NCBI RefSeq assembly: GCF_007904085.1
Contig: NZ_CP042326.1
Location: 2,232,001-2,296,000 of the forward strand
Source of the DNA: Euhalothece natronophila Z-M001
GTDB lineage: Bacteria; Cyanobacteriota; Cyanobacteriia; Cyanobacteriales; Rubidibacteraceae
Direction: 5' to 3'
Length of the DNA: 64,000 bases
Shown: positions 45,459-55,239 of the stretch, piece by piece
Position numbering within the stretch: position 1 is the first letter of the stretch
Layout: every line of letters starts with the position of its first letter
Translations under genes and position numbers: made by a program
The notes under the pieces: generated by a model
What the model was told of the DNA's origin: nothing
Database searches by the model: none
Seen by the model: only the letters and a program-made list of their open reading frames with translations

Positions 45459-46433
45459 TTACTTCGGTAACAGTCCTTTCTCTTCTAACCACTGATTATT
45501 ATAGAGACGGGATTGATATCGAGTGCCACTATCACAAAGCACAGTGGCTATTGTATGACCTGGCCCCATTTGTTTTGCTAAAGCATAGGCGGCTCCCACA
45601 TTAATCCCCACAGAACCGCCCATAAATAAGCCTTCTTCATATAAGAGGCGATACAGCATTTTCACACAGGTGGGATCATCAATTTGGATAGCATCATCAG
45701 CAGGCGCACCTTGCATATTAGCAGTAATGCGACTATTACCAATGCCTTCCGTGATTGATCCTCCTTCGGTGTGAATTTCTCCAGTTTTGACGTAACTATA
45801 TAAGCCACTGCCCATGGGATCAGCGACAATACATTTAATGTTAGGGCTTACTTCCTTAAAATACATAGAAGCCCCGGCATAAGTGCCGCCTGTTCCTGTG
45901 GCTGCTACCCAAACATCAAGGTTGCCATCGGTTTGATGCCAAATTTCGGGGCCAGTGGTTTCATAATGGGCGGTTCGGTTGGCAATGTTATCAAATTGGT
46001 TTGCCCAAATGGCGTTTTCGGTTTCTTCTGCAATGCGTCCTGAGACTTTAATATAATTATTGGGGTCGCGATAAGGAACGGCGGGAACGGTTTTGACTTC
46101 TGCGCCTAAAGTGCGTAGAGCATCAATTTTCTCTTGAGATTGGGTTTCAGGAATAATAATTAAACATTTATAACCTTTGGCGTTACAAATATGGGCTAAG
46201 CCAATGCCAGTATTCCCTGCTGTTCCTTCTACAACTGTGCCACCGGGTTTGAGGAGTCCCTTTTCTTCGGCATCTTTAATAATGTAAAGGGCGGCGCGAT
46301 CTTTCACCGAACCCCCTGGATTTAGAAATTCAGCTTTTCCTAAAATCTCGCAACCGGTTTCGTCACTTAAACGATTGAGACGAATAAGGGGAGTATTGCC
46401 CACGGTGCCAACAAAGCCTTGTTTAACGTCCAT
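45459..46433 (-). CDS. cysK: cysteine synthase (O-acetylserine sulfhydrylase)
   Basis: 324 residues. PLP-binding Lys44 in NPGGSVKDRAALY, the substrate loop GTAGNTGIGLAH, and the phosphate-binding GTGGTYAG. It makes cysteine from O-acetylserine and sulfide in the cytoplasm. The motif details (GTAGNTG, SVKDR) are those of the fold-type II beta-family enzymes; a cystathionine beta-synthase-like activity cannot be excluded from sequence. Confidence 0.88.
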   Translation of the reverse strand: MDVKQGFVGTVGNTPLIRLNRLSDETGCEILGKAEFLNPGGSVKDRAALYIIKDAEEKGLLKPGGTVVEGTAGNTGIGLAHICNAKGYKCLIIIPETQSQEKIDALRTLGAEVKTVPAVPYRDPNNYIKVSGRIAEETENAIWANQFDNIANRTAHYETTGPEIWHQTDGNLDVWVAATGTGGTYAGASMYFKEVSPNIKCIVADPMGSGLYSYVKTGEIHTEGGSITEGIGNSRITANMQGAPADDAIQIDDPTCVKMLYRLLYEEGLFMGGSVGINVGAAYALAKQMGPGHTIATVLCDSGTRYQSRLYNNQWLEEKGLLPK

Positions 46434-46501
46434 TCTCTTTTTAATACTTATTATTTCACGGTTTTTATCGCTACCCGAATTTTATCGTAATTGCTAAGGA
46501 A

Positions 46502-47356
46502 TCAGTTACGCCAAATAGCATCGGCAACTGTTGCCACTTCCCACATTTCAGGCAAATCATGGACTCTGAGAATATCCGCTCCCTGCGCGATCGCGCTACA
46601 GCAGGTACTCGCGGTTCCCCAGACGCGCTTTTTCGGATCACTTTGATTGAGAAGTTTACCGATGAAACTTTTACGAGAGGTGCCCACTAATATTGGTACG
46701 CCTAAGGTTTTAAACTGATGTAATTGCCGTAATAATTCCAGATTCTGTTCGGCGGTTTTGCCAAAGCCAATGCCGGGATCAATAATAAGCCGCGATCCTG
46801 CAATTCCTGCTTTTTGCGCAGCATTAATTCGCTCTTGCAATACAGCTAGAATCTCTCCCACTAAATTTTCATAATCGGTCAACTGTTGCATGGTTTCTGG
46901 GGTTCCCCGAATGTGCATTAAAATAATGGGCACCTCTAATTCAGCAACTATGGCTAACATTTCTGGGTCAAACCTGCCCCCAGAGATATCATTCACTAAA
47001 TCTGCCCCAGCGTCGATGGCTTGTTGCGCAATCGCGGCGCGAGTGGTATCCACAGAAATCGGAATATTTAGATGCTTCCGAATGGCTTGAACTACAGGAA
47101 TCACCCGTTCTAATTCTGCTTCTAGGGAAATGGTTTTTGCCCCAGGGCGAGTAGATTGCCCCCCAATATCTAAAATATCTGCCCCAGCTTCTACTAACCT
47201 TTGAGCGCGATCTAACGCTGCCTCTAAGTGATTATAATCACCACCATCACTAAAGCTATCAGGGGTAATATTTAACACCCCCATTAAATAAGTTTTTTCT
47301 CCCCAAACAAAGGTTTGATCCCGAATTGTCAAAGGAGACGAATTTTCCCCAACCAC
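46502..47356 (-). CDS. folP: dihydropteroate synthase
   Basis: 284 residues. Pterin-binding motifs MGVLNITPDSFSDGG, DIGGQSTRPGA, SVDTTRAAIAQQAIDAGADLVNDISGG, and GFGKTAEQNLELL are all present. It condenses p-aminobenzoate with the pterin in folate synthesis. It follows rps1 on the same strand, separated by a terminator, so probably has its own promoter. Confidence 0.95.
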   Translation of the reverse strand: MVGENSSPLTIRDQTFVWGEKTYLMGVLNITPDSFSDGGDYNHLEAALDRAQRLVEAGADILDIGGQSTRPGAKTISLEAELERVIPVVQAIRKHLNIPISVDTTRAAIAQQAIDAGADLVNDISGGRFDPEMLAIVAELEVPIILMHIRGTPETMQQLTDYENLVGEILAVLQERINAAQKAGIAGSRLIIDPGIGFGKTAEQNLELLRQLHQFKTLGVPILVGTSRKSFIGKLLNQSDPKKRVWGTASTCCSAIAQGADILRVHDLPEMWEVATVADAIWRN

Positions 47357-47372
47357 TATGATTTCCTCCTAC

Positions 47373-47395
47373 AAAAAAAAGAGGGGCAGCCCCTC
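47373..47395 (-). terminator. intrinsic terminator of rps1
   Basis: On the minus strand GAGGGGC-T-GCCCCTC is followed directly by eight T residues. Lies 28 bases after the rps1 stop and before folP. Confidence 0.85.
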
Positions 47396-47422
47396 CTTTT
47401 CTATCTTAATCATCTTTAATCT

Positions 47423-48595
47423 TTACTCATTAGTTGCCGAAACAACTTCTTCATCACCCGTTTCTACCTCTGAAGATGCTTCTGGGGTTTCCCCGCTTTC
47501 TTCTTCTTCAGTGGTGGTTTCCTCAGAAACTGGAGCTTCTTCTGTGGCAACTTCCGTAGTCGCTACCTCTTCAGTTGTTGTTGCTTCTGTGCTTTCTGTT
47601 GCTTCCTCTGCTTCCTCTTGTCCGGGACGTTTGCCAATGGGGCCAAACTCTTCATTGAGTTGAGCTTCAATTTCTTCACTAGCGAGTCCTTGAGTTTGCA
47701 GCTGTAACTTGCGACGGAAGCGTTGCGCCATTCTGTCTGCCTGATCAAACACAGACTGACGATCACTCAGCATTGCACCAGCTACCGGTTCTAACTGCTT
47801 CGTTGAGAGAGAAATCCGTCCCCGTTCCGCATCTAAATCAATGATCATCACTTTTAATTCATCATTGATATCAAAGACGCTACCGGGAGTATCAATATGG
47901 TCGTGAGAAATTTCTGAAATGTGGAGTAAGCCACTTACGCCGCCAATATCAATAAATGCGCCATAAGGTTTGATACCACGAACTGAGCCAATCACCACTT
48001 CGCCCACTTTCAAGCCACTCATCTTCCGCTCGACTAAGGCGCGACGGTGACTGAGAACCAAGCGATTCCGTTCTTCATCCACTTCTAAGAATTTTAGCGG
48101 TAAGTCTTGCGCCACTAGGTCTTCTTTCGGTTGACGGGTGCTAATGTGAGAACCAGGAATGAAACCGCGCAAGCCCTCAATGCGAACTAAAGCACCGCCA
48201 CGGTTGGTAGCAAATACCCCCGAACGGACAGTGGCATCTTCTGCTTGCAATTGACGAACCCGCTCCCATGCTCGCATATATTCAATGCGTCTAATGGAAA
48301 GGGTTAATTGACCGTCTTCATTCTCGTCAGTCAGAATGAAAAATTCTCGGGTTTCTTCGGGTTGGAGAACCTCGTTTGGCTCTTCGACACGGTTAATTGA
48401 CATTTCCTGAATGGGAATGTACGCGGCAGTCTTCGCGCCAATATCAATTAAAGCCCCTCTCGGTTCGACGCTAAAAACAACCCCCGGCACAATGTCTCCT
48501 GGGTTAAAGTGATAATCGTATTCGTCTAAGAGGGCAGCAAAGTCCTCATGGGTAAAACCAATGTCTCGATTCGATGTTGCGTTCTGACTGACCAT
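47423..48595 (-). CDS. rps1: 30S ribosomal protein S1 with long acidic tail
   Basis: 390 residues. Three S1 RNA-binding domains span about 30-285 (GDIVPGVVFSVEPRGALIDIG; ATVRSGVFATNRGGALVRIEG; GEVVIGSVRGIKPYGAFIDIG). They are followed by a ~60-residue tail made almost entirely of Glu, Thr, Ser, Ala and Val. Cyanobacterial S1 proteins typically have three domains and are shorter. S1 helps mRNA binding on the 30S subunit. The tail is unusual in length and acidity. Confidence 0.92.
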   Translation of the reverse strand: MVSQNATSNRDIGFTHEDFAALLDEYDYHFNPGDIVPGVVFSVEPRGALIDIGAKTAAYIPIQEMSINRVEEPNEVLQPEETREFFILTDENEDGQLTLSIRRIEYMRAWERVRQLQAEDATVRSGVFATNRGGALVRIEGLRGFIPGSHISTRQPKEDLVAQDLPLKFLEVDEERNRLVLSHRRALVERKMSGLKVGEVVIGSVRGIKPYGAFIDIGGVSGLLHISEISHDHIDTPGSVFDINDELKVMIIDLDAERGRISLSTKQLEPVAGAMLSDRQSVFDQADRMAQRFRRKLQLQTQGLASEEIEAQLNEEFGPIGKRPGQEEAEEATESTEATTTEEVATTEVATEEAPVSEETTTEEEESGETPEASSEVETGDEEVVSATNE

Positions 48596-48762
48596 GTGTG
48601 TTTCGATTCCTATGTTTTGATCTCCGTTATGTTGATAGTTCTCAAATCTTATTTTTACTGACGTTTATAGAGTAAAAATATTGCACAGACATTTTATTAT
48701 AATTGATTTTTGTTATGATTTTCTAGGTTAAGAGCTAAATTTTTTCTAATTGTAATACACCA

Positions 48763-48812
48763 AGCCGTTCCGCCACTTCTTTTAGAAGTTGGAAAGTAGC
48801 AGACAAACGGCT
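48763..48812 (-). terminator. long stem-loop after psbT
   Basis: AGCCGTT at 48763 pairs with AACGGCT at 48806-48812, enclosing a second stem CCACTTC/GAAGTTGG. It lies 28 bases after the psbT stop on the minus strand. There is no clear T-run, so it may act as an mRNA 3' stabiliser rather than a terminator. Confidence 0.45.
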
Positions 48813-48839
48813 CGGTATCAGGTTTAACAATCTTGATGA

Positions 48840-48935
48840 CTATTTGTTAATACGTGGTGGCTCACGGAACGCGATCGCGAAAAACAAGACTCCGATCGCG
48901 CAGGCGAGAATTAAAATGTATGCTACAGCTTCCAT
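48840..48935 (-). CDS. psbT: photosystem II protein PsbT
   Basis: 31 residues: [20 protein letters not shown] followed by [12 protein letters not shown] single membrane helix, full length. PsbT sits at the PSII dimer interface. It follows psbB by about 110 bases, the conserved psbB-psbT order. Too short for most gene finders. A HIP1 site lies inside the gene. Confidence 0.95.
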   Translation of the reverse strand: MEAVAYILILACAIGVLFFAIAFREPPRINK

Positions 48936-48983
48936 ATTTTTAGTTTTTTATTATCCCTTCACTACAACAGTTTAACAGGAAAG

Positions 48984-49024
48984 GCAAAAAAAGCGAGAGG
49001 GAGCAAAAATACCGATCCTCTCGC
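48984..49024 (-). terminator. intercistronic terminator/attenuator between psbB and psbT
   Basis: On the minus strand GCGAGAGG (49024-49017) pairs with CCTCTCGC (49000-48993) and is followed by TTTTTTTGCC. It lies 20 bases after the psbB stop, ahead of psbT. The sequence looks like an intrinsic terminator that would leave only part of the transcripts carrying psbT. Confidence 0.7.
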
Positions 49025-49043
49025 GATCTGACACTAGATGAAA

Positions 49044-50573
49044 CTAGGCATTATTGGGATTACGAGTGGTTTTGTCACCCACTTTTTGGAATGCACCCCA
49101 TTCTACTTGTTCTTCTAAGTCAGCTTCCACACCAGCGAAGACATCGCGGTAGAGGGTACGAGAGCCATGCCAAATATGACCAAAGAAGAACAGGAGAGCA
49201 AAGACCGCATGACCAAAGGTAAACCAACCACGAGGACTGGTGCGGAATACCCCGTCTGAGTCAAGGGTTTCTTTGTCAAAGGAGAATACTTCTCCTAATT
49301 GTGCTTTCCGAGCGTATTTTTTCACCTGTAAGGGATCTTCAAAGGTTTGACCATCTAACGCTCCACCAAAGAAGCTCACAGTTACGCCCATTTGCTCAAT
49401 ACTATATTTTGATTCAGCACGACGGAACGGAATATCCGCACGCACCACGCCATTTTCATCTTCTAAAACCACAGGGAAGGTTTCAAAGAAGTTGGGAAGA
49501 CGACGCACACTTAATTCACGTCCTTCAGCATCCTTAAATACAGGGTGTCCCAGCCATGCTTGGGCTAAACCATCCCCTTGGTTCATGGGGCCAACACGGA
49601 ATAAACCACCTTTGGAGGGGTTATTGCCCACATAGTCATAGAAGGCAAGTTTTTCAGGAATTTGTGACCAAGCCTCAGATCGGCTATAGCCATCTGCCAT
49701 GTAACTATCCACACGGCGTTCAATTTCTTCTTGGAAATAACCCTGATCCCATTGATAACGGGTGGGACCAAATAACTCGATGGGGGTGGTGGCGCTACCG
49801 TACCACATGGTTCCAGCAACCACAAAGGCAGCAAAGAATACCGCAGCAATACTGCTAGAGAGGACGGTTTCAATGTTCCCCATCCGTAATGCGCGATAGA
49901 GTCGTTGCGGTGGACGAACCGCTAAGTGGAAAATACCGGCAATAATTCCCACAATTCCGGCAGCAATATGGTGGGCAACAACACCGCCTGCATTAAAGGG
50001 ATTAAAGCCTTCTGGACCCCATTCTGGGGCAACGGGTTCCACATGACCCGTCAAGCCGTAGGGGTCTGATACCCACATCCCTGGCCCAAATAAGCCCGTG
50101 AGGTGGAATGCTCCAAAGCCGAAGCAAAGTAAGCCCGCTAAGAATAAGTGAATCCCAAACATTTTGGGAAGGTCAAGAGCCGCTTCACCAGTACGGGGAT
50201 CATAGAAGAGGTCTAAATCCCAGTAAACCCAGTGCCAGCAGGCAGCTAAAAAGAGTAATCCTGAGAGGATAATGTGCGCGATCGCGACACCTTCAAAAGA
50301 CCAAATACCAGGGTCAACGGCGGTTTCTCCCGTAACACTCCAGCCACCCCAAGATTCAGTTACGCCCAAACGGGTCATAAAGGGCAACACAAACATTCCT
50401 TGTCGCCACATGGGGTTTAAAACTGGGTCACTAGGATCAAACGTGGCTAATTCAAATAACGCCATTGATCCGGCCCAACCTGCCACTAAAGCGGTATGCA
50501 TTAAATGGACGGAAATTAATCGTCCTGGATCATTTAAGACAACTGTGTGAACTCGATACCAGGGTAGTCCCAT
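49044..50573 (-). CDS. psbB: photosystem II CP47 chlorophyll protein
   Basis: 509 residues, full length. [20 protein letters not shown] at the N-terminus, six membrane helices, His residues for chlorophyll in each helix, the large lumenal loop between helices 5 and 6, and the conserved end of helix 6 ([20 protein letters not shown]). CP47 is the inner antenna bound to D2. A GGAG site precedes the start. Confidence 0.98.
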   Translation of the reverse strand: MGLPWYRVHTVVLNDPGRLISVHLMHTALVAGWAGSMALFELATFDPSDPVLNPMWRQGMFVLPFMTRLGVTESWGGWSVTGETAVDPGIWSFEGVAIAHIILSGLLFLAACWHWVYWDLDLFYDPRTGEAALDLPKMFGIHLFLAGLLCFGFGAFHLTGLFGPGMWVSDPYGLTGHVEPVAPEWGPEGFNPFNAGGVVAHHIAAGIVGIIAGIFHLAVRPPQRLYRALRMGNIETVLSSSIAAVFFAAFVVAGTMWYGSATTPIELFGPTRYQWDQGYFQEEIERRVDSYMADGYSRSEAWSQIPEKLAFYDYVGNNPSKGGLFRVGPMNQGDGLAQAWLGHPVFKDAEGRELSVRRLPNFFETFPVVLEDENGVVRADIPFRRAESKYSIEQMGVTVSFFGGALDGQTFEDPLQVKKYARKAQLGEVFSFDKETLDSDGVFRTSPRGWFTFGHAVFALLFFFGHIWHGSRTLYRDVFAGVEADLEEQVEWGAFQKVGDKTTRNPNNA

Positions 50574-50776
50574 AGACTACGCTCCTCCTTTTTTTAATAA
50601 ATGAGAGCCAAGGTTTACAAAAATTTTACATCTTTATCTCTTAGTCTGGAACTTGAGTTAGGAAAAGCACTCAGGTCTTCTCCTGTTTTAGCAGCAAGCT
50701 CCTTAAAAAACTGAAGATTATTTAACAAAGTGTAACTTTTGTTAGAGGCAGATGGCAATTCCCATTGTTACCCGTT

Positions 50777-53392
50777 TTAAACAATTAGTTGCCAAAAACC
50801 CACCGTTAGTCCTAATATGGCTAGATGTTGCGGCAATAATGACCAAAAAGAACGATTGAGAATTTTTTGGGTTAAAAGCACTGACAACACACTGACTAGG
50901 AATAAAATCCCTCCTTGAAGAAAATTAATCACCGCAGGATGGGTAACCATAATTGGTAAACTTTCCCCACTCCCACCAAAGGTTGCAAACATTACGGGAA
51001 ATAAACGTCCTGCTTCTCCTAAGCCTAAATCTAGATAATGGGCAATATTTGCTCCTAACACCAAAGGTAAGTAGCCATAAGCAGCTTCTAAAAATGGAGC
51101 AGGTTGAGGAAAACTGGTTTCGGGATTGAGCTTAGTTTTTAGGTAATAAACCAGTCTCATTGTTCCTTGCGCTAACAGTGGGATGAGGGCAGGTAAACTT
51201 AAGACAGTTACAGCGATCGCGCTATGAGTCCAAAATTGCTCTAAATGCCAGTTCACTCCCAACAGACTTTCTAATTCTGGAAGGCGATGGAGAAACACCA
51301 AATCTAACAACAGTAGCAACAGGGCCACTTCATAAAATTTTGGCTTGTGAGTTGTCCATAAATCAATGCCAGGGAGTCGCAAATTGACCTCTCCCGAACT
51401 GTTAGGACAGACTTTGATACAATTCATGCACATAACACAATCGCGGTTATCTTGAAGCTGCGCGGGATGAGAACATAAGCTACAACCGTTTGTTGCTTGA
51501 GTGTCTCCTTCTCCTGAGCTTCCTTTCACGCATTGACCCGTGGTACATTCGGCAGAACAAGTTCCCTGTTGCGCTCGTACTTCTATCATCGAGAGTTTGC
51601 CAAACATTCCCGTCATACCGCCAATGGGACACAAATAGCGACACCAAAAACGTCGTTCAAAAATGACAGAAAAGATGACTGCACCAGCAGTAATCACAAG
51701 CAATAAATAACCTGATAAATAGGCGGTGTCTTGTAAATTCCACACTTCTTCCCAAAGTAAAATCAGGGCAAATAAACCGAATAAAAACCATCCTCCCCAA
51801 CGTTCGGCAGATTTACGGGGCCAACGTTTGAGTTTTCGAGGGAATAGCCACAGCGAGACTTTCTGGGCAATTTCTCCATAAACCATAAAGGGGCAAGCGG
51901 CACACCATAAACGTCCAATGAGGGGAAAAGAAATGAGAACCCCTGGCCACCACCAAGCCCAAAATAGATTCAAACCAAAGTTTTCTGCACGATTTTGGGG
52001 GCCGACAAATAAAACTGCCACAATAATGGCAAAAGTGGGTAAAACCAGCCAGTATTTTAAGCGATCTGGCCACCAGGCACTGCGTACAAACTGACGTAGG
52101 CGAGGAAACTTATTGAGTAAATTTAAGCGCAGTCGTTTTTTCTCGTTATTAGAGGGCCAAATATTTTCTTCTGTCAGGGGTTGCCCTTCTGGTAATTCAA
52201 CGATCGCGCGACGAATACAATTTTCTAATTCTGTTAAATTATTGGGAAAGTCATACCCTTGTAGCTCTCGAATCGCTTCTTGGGTCACTTGAGGTTGGGG
52301 CAAGCCTTTACTGCGACAAATGACACTCACATAATATTTCAGATGGTCTTCTAGATCCGCTTTTCGGGTTCGTAATGGGGGAATTTTGATGGTTCGTGGC
52401 ACTAAAGAATTTAGCTCAGGAACGGCTTTTTCGGAAATCAGGATAATCCGAGCTTGACAGGTTTTTGTCGGTGGTGGTGATTCTCCCGAAGAGGTGACAG
52501 GGGTAAAGGTTCCATCTTTTAGGAGTTGCCCGATCGCGCCCCGTAAGTTTTCATCTAATTTTTGGACATTATTTAAAACGAATGTTCCTTTTCCTAGTGC
52601 TTCGAGTAAACCAATTTTGCCGTTAGCTTCTCCAAATAATTCTTCGCCACTGCCTTGTAATCTACTACAATCAACCTTAATCATCGGCTCTCGTCGTTGA
52701 GAAGAGCCAAAATGAATCAGGGCAGCCGCATTATCTTTTCCTGAACTTGGTTCACCAGAAATTAAAACTGATTCCTGAGTTTCTGATGCTTCTTGAATCT
52801 GTTTTCGCAGGCGCACAGCATAACGACTCCTACCAATAATGCCACACTTTGCTTTCGTAACTAAATAGGGGCGTAAAACATTTGTCCGTTCTTGTTCAAA
52901 GTTGAGTCGTGATGATAGGATTGCTAGCTCTTCTGTCAAATCTGGATACTTATATAACTGCTGTGACAAAGTTTCAGTAATTTCAGGATATTTAGTGATT
53001 AAGGCTCGCATTCGTTGATGGTCAATAAACCAAATTTGACAGTTACTTTTGGTAATGACTGTTTCCCGAGTCGGTTGCTTCAGAATTAATGACTCTAGAT
53101 TAATTAAACTTCCTGGCAATAAACTTAAATTTTGTGATAGTTTTGGAGGTCTTTTGTGAGCAAGGTTTGGAGAAATTTGGCTTTCTAATTTTCCCTCTTT
53201 TAGAATGTAGAGTCCGAGGGGTTGGGTTTCGGCTTTAATGAGGGTTTCATTCGCCTCAACAGTACGTTCTTCTAATAAGGGCGCGATCGCGCTTAACACC
53301 TCTGCTGATAAAGTTTTGAAAGCGGTTTTTTCCTGCAACCAAGTAACTATTTGGGTAACATTTACTTTTCCTTCTGCCACTGTAATACTCAT
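50777..53392 (-). CDS. cyclic-nucleotide domain / degenerate sigma-54-type AAA+ / NapH-like Fe-S membrane fusion
   Basis: 871 residues from ATG 53392, chosen for its AAGGA site six bases upstream (53476 is an alternative). Order: cyclic nucleotide-binding domain (about 15-140); AAA+ domain of the sigma-54 activator type (about 180-410); then at least eight membrane helices with two CxxxCP-type motifs (CAACPFMVYGE ~497; RRFWCRYLCPIGG ~590), a cysteine-rich stretch and a ferredoxin motif CVMCMNCIKVCP (~650). The AAA+ part is degenerate: Walker A reads GEPSSGKDN, Walker B reads FVLNNVQKL instead of FLDEIGEL, and the GAFTGA loop is missing. The end is a membrane region. Likely a membrane redox sensor or electron-transfer protein. 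Confidence 0.85.
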   Translation of the reverse strand: MSITVAEGKVNVTQIVTWLQEKTAFKTLSAEVLSAIAPLLEERTVEANETLIKAETQPLGLYILKEGKLESQISPNLAHKRPPKLSQNLSLLPGSLINLESLILKQPTRETVITKSNCQIWFIDHQRMRALITKYPEITETLSQQLYKYPDLTEELAILSSRLNFEQERTNVLRPYLVTKAKCGIIGRSRYAVRLRKQIQEASETQESVLISGEPSSGKDNAAALIHFGSSQRREPMIKVDCSRLQGSGEELFGEANGKIGLLEALGKGTFVLNNVQKLDENLRGAIGQLLKDGTFTPVTSSGESPPPTKTCQARIILISEKAVPELNSLVPRTIKIPPLRTRKADLEDHLKYYVSVICRSKGLPQPQVTQEAIRELQGYDFPNNLTELENCIRRAIVELPEGQPLTEENIWPSNNEKKRLRLNLLNKFPRLRQFVRSAWWPDRLKYWLVLPTFAIIVAVLFVGPQNRAENFGLNLFWAWWWPGVLISFPLIGRLWCAACPFMVYGEIAQKVSLWLFPRKLKRWPRKSAERWGGWFLFGLFALILLWEEVWNLQDTAYLSGYLLLVITAGAVIFSVIFERRFWCRYLCPIGGMTGMFGKLSMIEVRAQQGTCSAECTTGQCVKGSSGEGDTQATNGCSLCSHPAQLQDNRDCVMCMNCIKVCPNSSGEVNLRLPGIDLWTTHKPKFYEVALLLLLLDLVFLHRLPELESLLGVNWHLEQFWTHSAIAVTVLSLPALIPLLAQGTMRLVYYLKTKLNPETSFPQPAPFLEAAYGYLPLVLGANIAHYLDLGLGEAGRLFPVMFATFGGSGESLPIMVTHPAVINFLQGGILFLVSVLSVLLTQKILNRSFWSLLPQHLAILGLTVGFWQLIV

Positions 53393-53476
53393 ATTTTTTC
53401 CTTGCTTAATAACAACTCCTCGATAGGATATTTCACAACCCCAAAAAGCACTATGACTGAGGTTTATGTCGATCAA

Positions 53477-53894
53477 GGAATATTATTCACGATCTTTATT
53501 AGCACCTCAGGAGTAATTCTTAGATTTGAGTTGCACTCGATATTTTTCAAATATTTTCCTGATTTTAGGTTAACAATTAAATTTGATATAAGTAGTTAAA
53601 TGTGATACTTATTATGTCGTAAATCTTTTATGTTATCTAAATTACTTAGATACAATTCCTTAATAAAATATTAATAGCTATGCAAAATTTATAAACTTTC
53701 TATGTTTGAAGTTATAGCGCTTTAAGACAATTGGTATGTTGAGTAGATTTAATATTTTTCTCTTGCTAAAATAAAAAATAATGGTGCTCTCTTAATTTTC
53801 TGGAAGTTTTTTTATCTTTTTTAAATTAATAAATCAGAGTTCTTACCAAAATAAATTTAACTTGAACTCTAACGTTGGTTAGAAAGAAAACAGA
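53477..53894. other. AT-rich intergenic region, nothing recognised
   Basis: About 420 bases upstream of the fusion gene with no believable frame. It has repeated ATTTTTCAAATATTTTC-like AT tracts and must contain the fusion gene's promoter. No RNA gene seen. Confidence 0.4.
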
Positions 53895-54060
53895 TTAAAC
53901 AATTAGCTGGCAAAAACCTACCGTTAGTCCCAATATGGCTAAATGTTGCGGTAATAATGACCAAAAAGAACGACGCAGAATTTTTTGAGTTAAAACTACT
54001 GCTAGCAGGCTACCAACAAATAAACTTGCCCCTTGTAAGAAATCAATCACTGCTGGATGC
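53895..54060 (-). pseudogene. C-terminal fragment of a second copy of the Fe-S fusion gene
   Basis: The minus-strand frame HPAVIDFLQGASLFVGSLLA then VVLTQKILRRSFWSLLPQHL, ending GFCQLIV-TAA, aligns residue by residue with the last ~55 residues of the gene ending at 50777 (HPAVINFLQGGILFLVSVLS). No other part of a second copy exists in the window. It is a diverged duplicate remnant. Confidence 0.85.
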
Positions 54061-54170
54061 GCGATCGCCGATGTTGCTTAAAGGCTTCATTACCTGATGA
54101 CAGCTAATTTGTTAAGACGACACTAATCTGTCACCGATGACAAATAATTAGTGAATTTAAAATAGAATAA

Positions 54171-54242
<72 letters not shown>

Positions 54243-54371
54243 AAACCTTTAATAATCTAACACAAGGCTTACAAAAATGCAAATAAAATTTTTCAACTGA
54301 GCATACTGCGGTAGCAAAATCGATTAAGGAAGGATAGCATGAATCCTGGTTAGATCAAAAAGGAACATAAC

Positions 54372-55237
54372 ATGATGTGGAACGAAATTGCACAAAAAAT
54401 CTCTCAAGCTACTGGTAAATCCTTTTATATTCAGGATCAGCGCTCTGTTGGTGGCGGTTGTATTAGCCAGGCTTATACCGTTACTGATGGCAAAGATACC
54501 TATTTTGTCAAGTTTAATAGTGCCTCGGAATATGAAATGTTTGAAGCAGAAGCCCTAGGCTTAAAAGAAATGTATGAGACAAAAACAATTCGCATTCCAC
54601 AGCCTATCTGTTGGGGAACAACCAATAGTTCTGCTTATCTAGTTATGGAGTGGCTAGAACTAGGGCGCGGTGGCGGTTCTGGGGTTTGGGAAAAAATGGG
54701 AGAACAATTAGCCCAGATGCACCGTAAAGGAGTTGCCAATAAGTTTGGTTGGCATCGTAATAATACCATTGGTTCTACGCCACAAATTAATACTTGGACA
54801 GATAACTGGGCTGATTTTTTGCAGAACACCGTATTGGCTATCAAGTGCGTTTAGCCAAACGACGGGGAGGAAATTATCCTGACACCAATAAAGTGGTAGA
54901 AAGAGTGAGAGAGTTATTACGCGATCATCATCCACAACCGTCTTTAGTTCATGGTGACTTATGGGGAGGAAATGCAGAAGTGACTAAAGATGGAGAACCG
55001 GTTATCCTTGATCCAGCCACTTATTACGGCGATCGCGAAGTGGATATTGCTATGAGTGAACTGTTTGGAGGGTTCCCTGCTGGATTTTATCAGGGGTACA
55101 ATGCCGCTTGGGAACTAGATTCTGGCTATCAACAACGGAAAGACTTATATAATCTTTATCACATCCTCAACCACTTTAATCTCTTTGGTGGGGGATATGG
55201 TTCCCAAGCCCGTCGCATCATTGATCGATTGCTGTAA
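54372..55237 (+). pseudogene. fructosamine/ketosamine-3-kinase family gene, single-base frameshift
   Basis: Two overlapping frames make one gene. Frame 1 (54372-54854) gives the N-lobe: QRSVGGGCISQAYTV, YFVKFNSASEYEMFEAEALG, NTWTDNWADF. Frame 2 (to 55237) gives the C-lobe: LVHGDLWGGNAEVTKDGEPV with the catalytic HGD and the DPATYYGDREVD metal motif. The switch is at a run of six T (54815-54820); a seventh T would give DFFAEHRIGYQVRLAKRRGG without interruption. The family phosphorylates sugar-amine adducts to repair glycated proteins. Real mutation and sequencing error are both possible. Confidence 0.85.
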
Positions 55238-55239
55238 GC

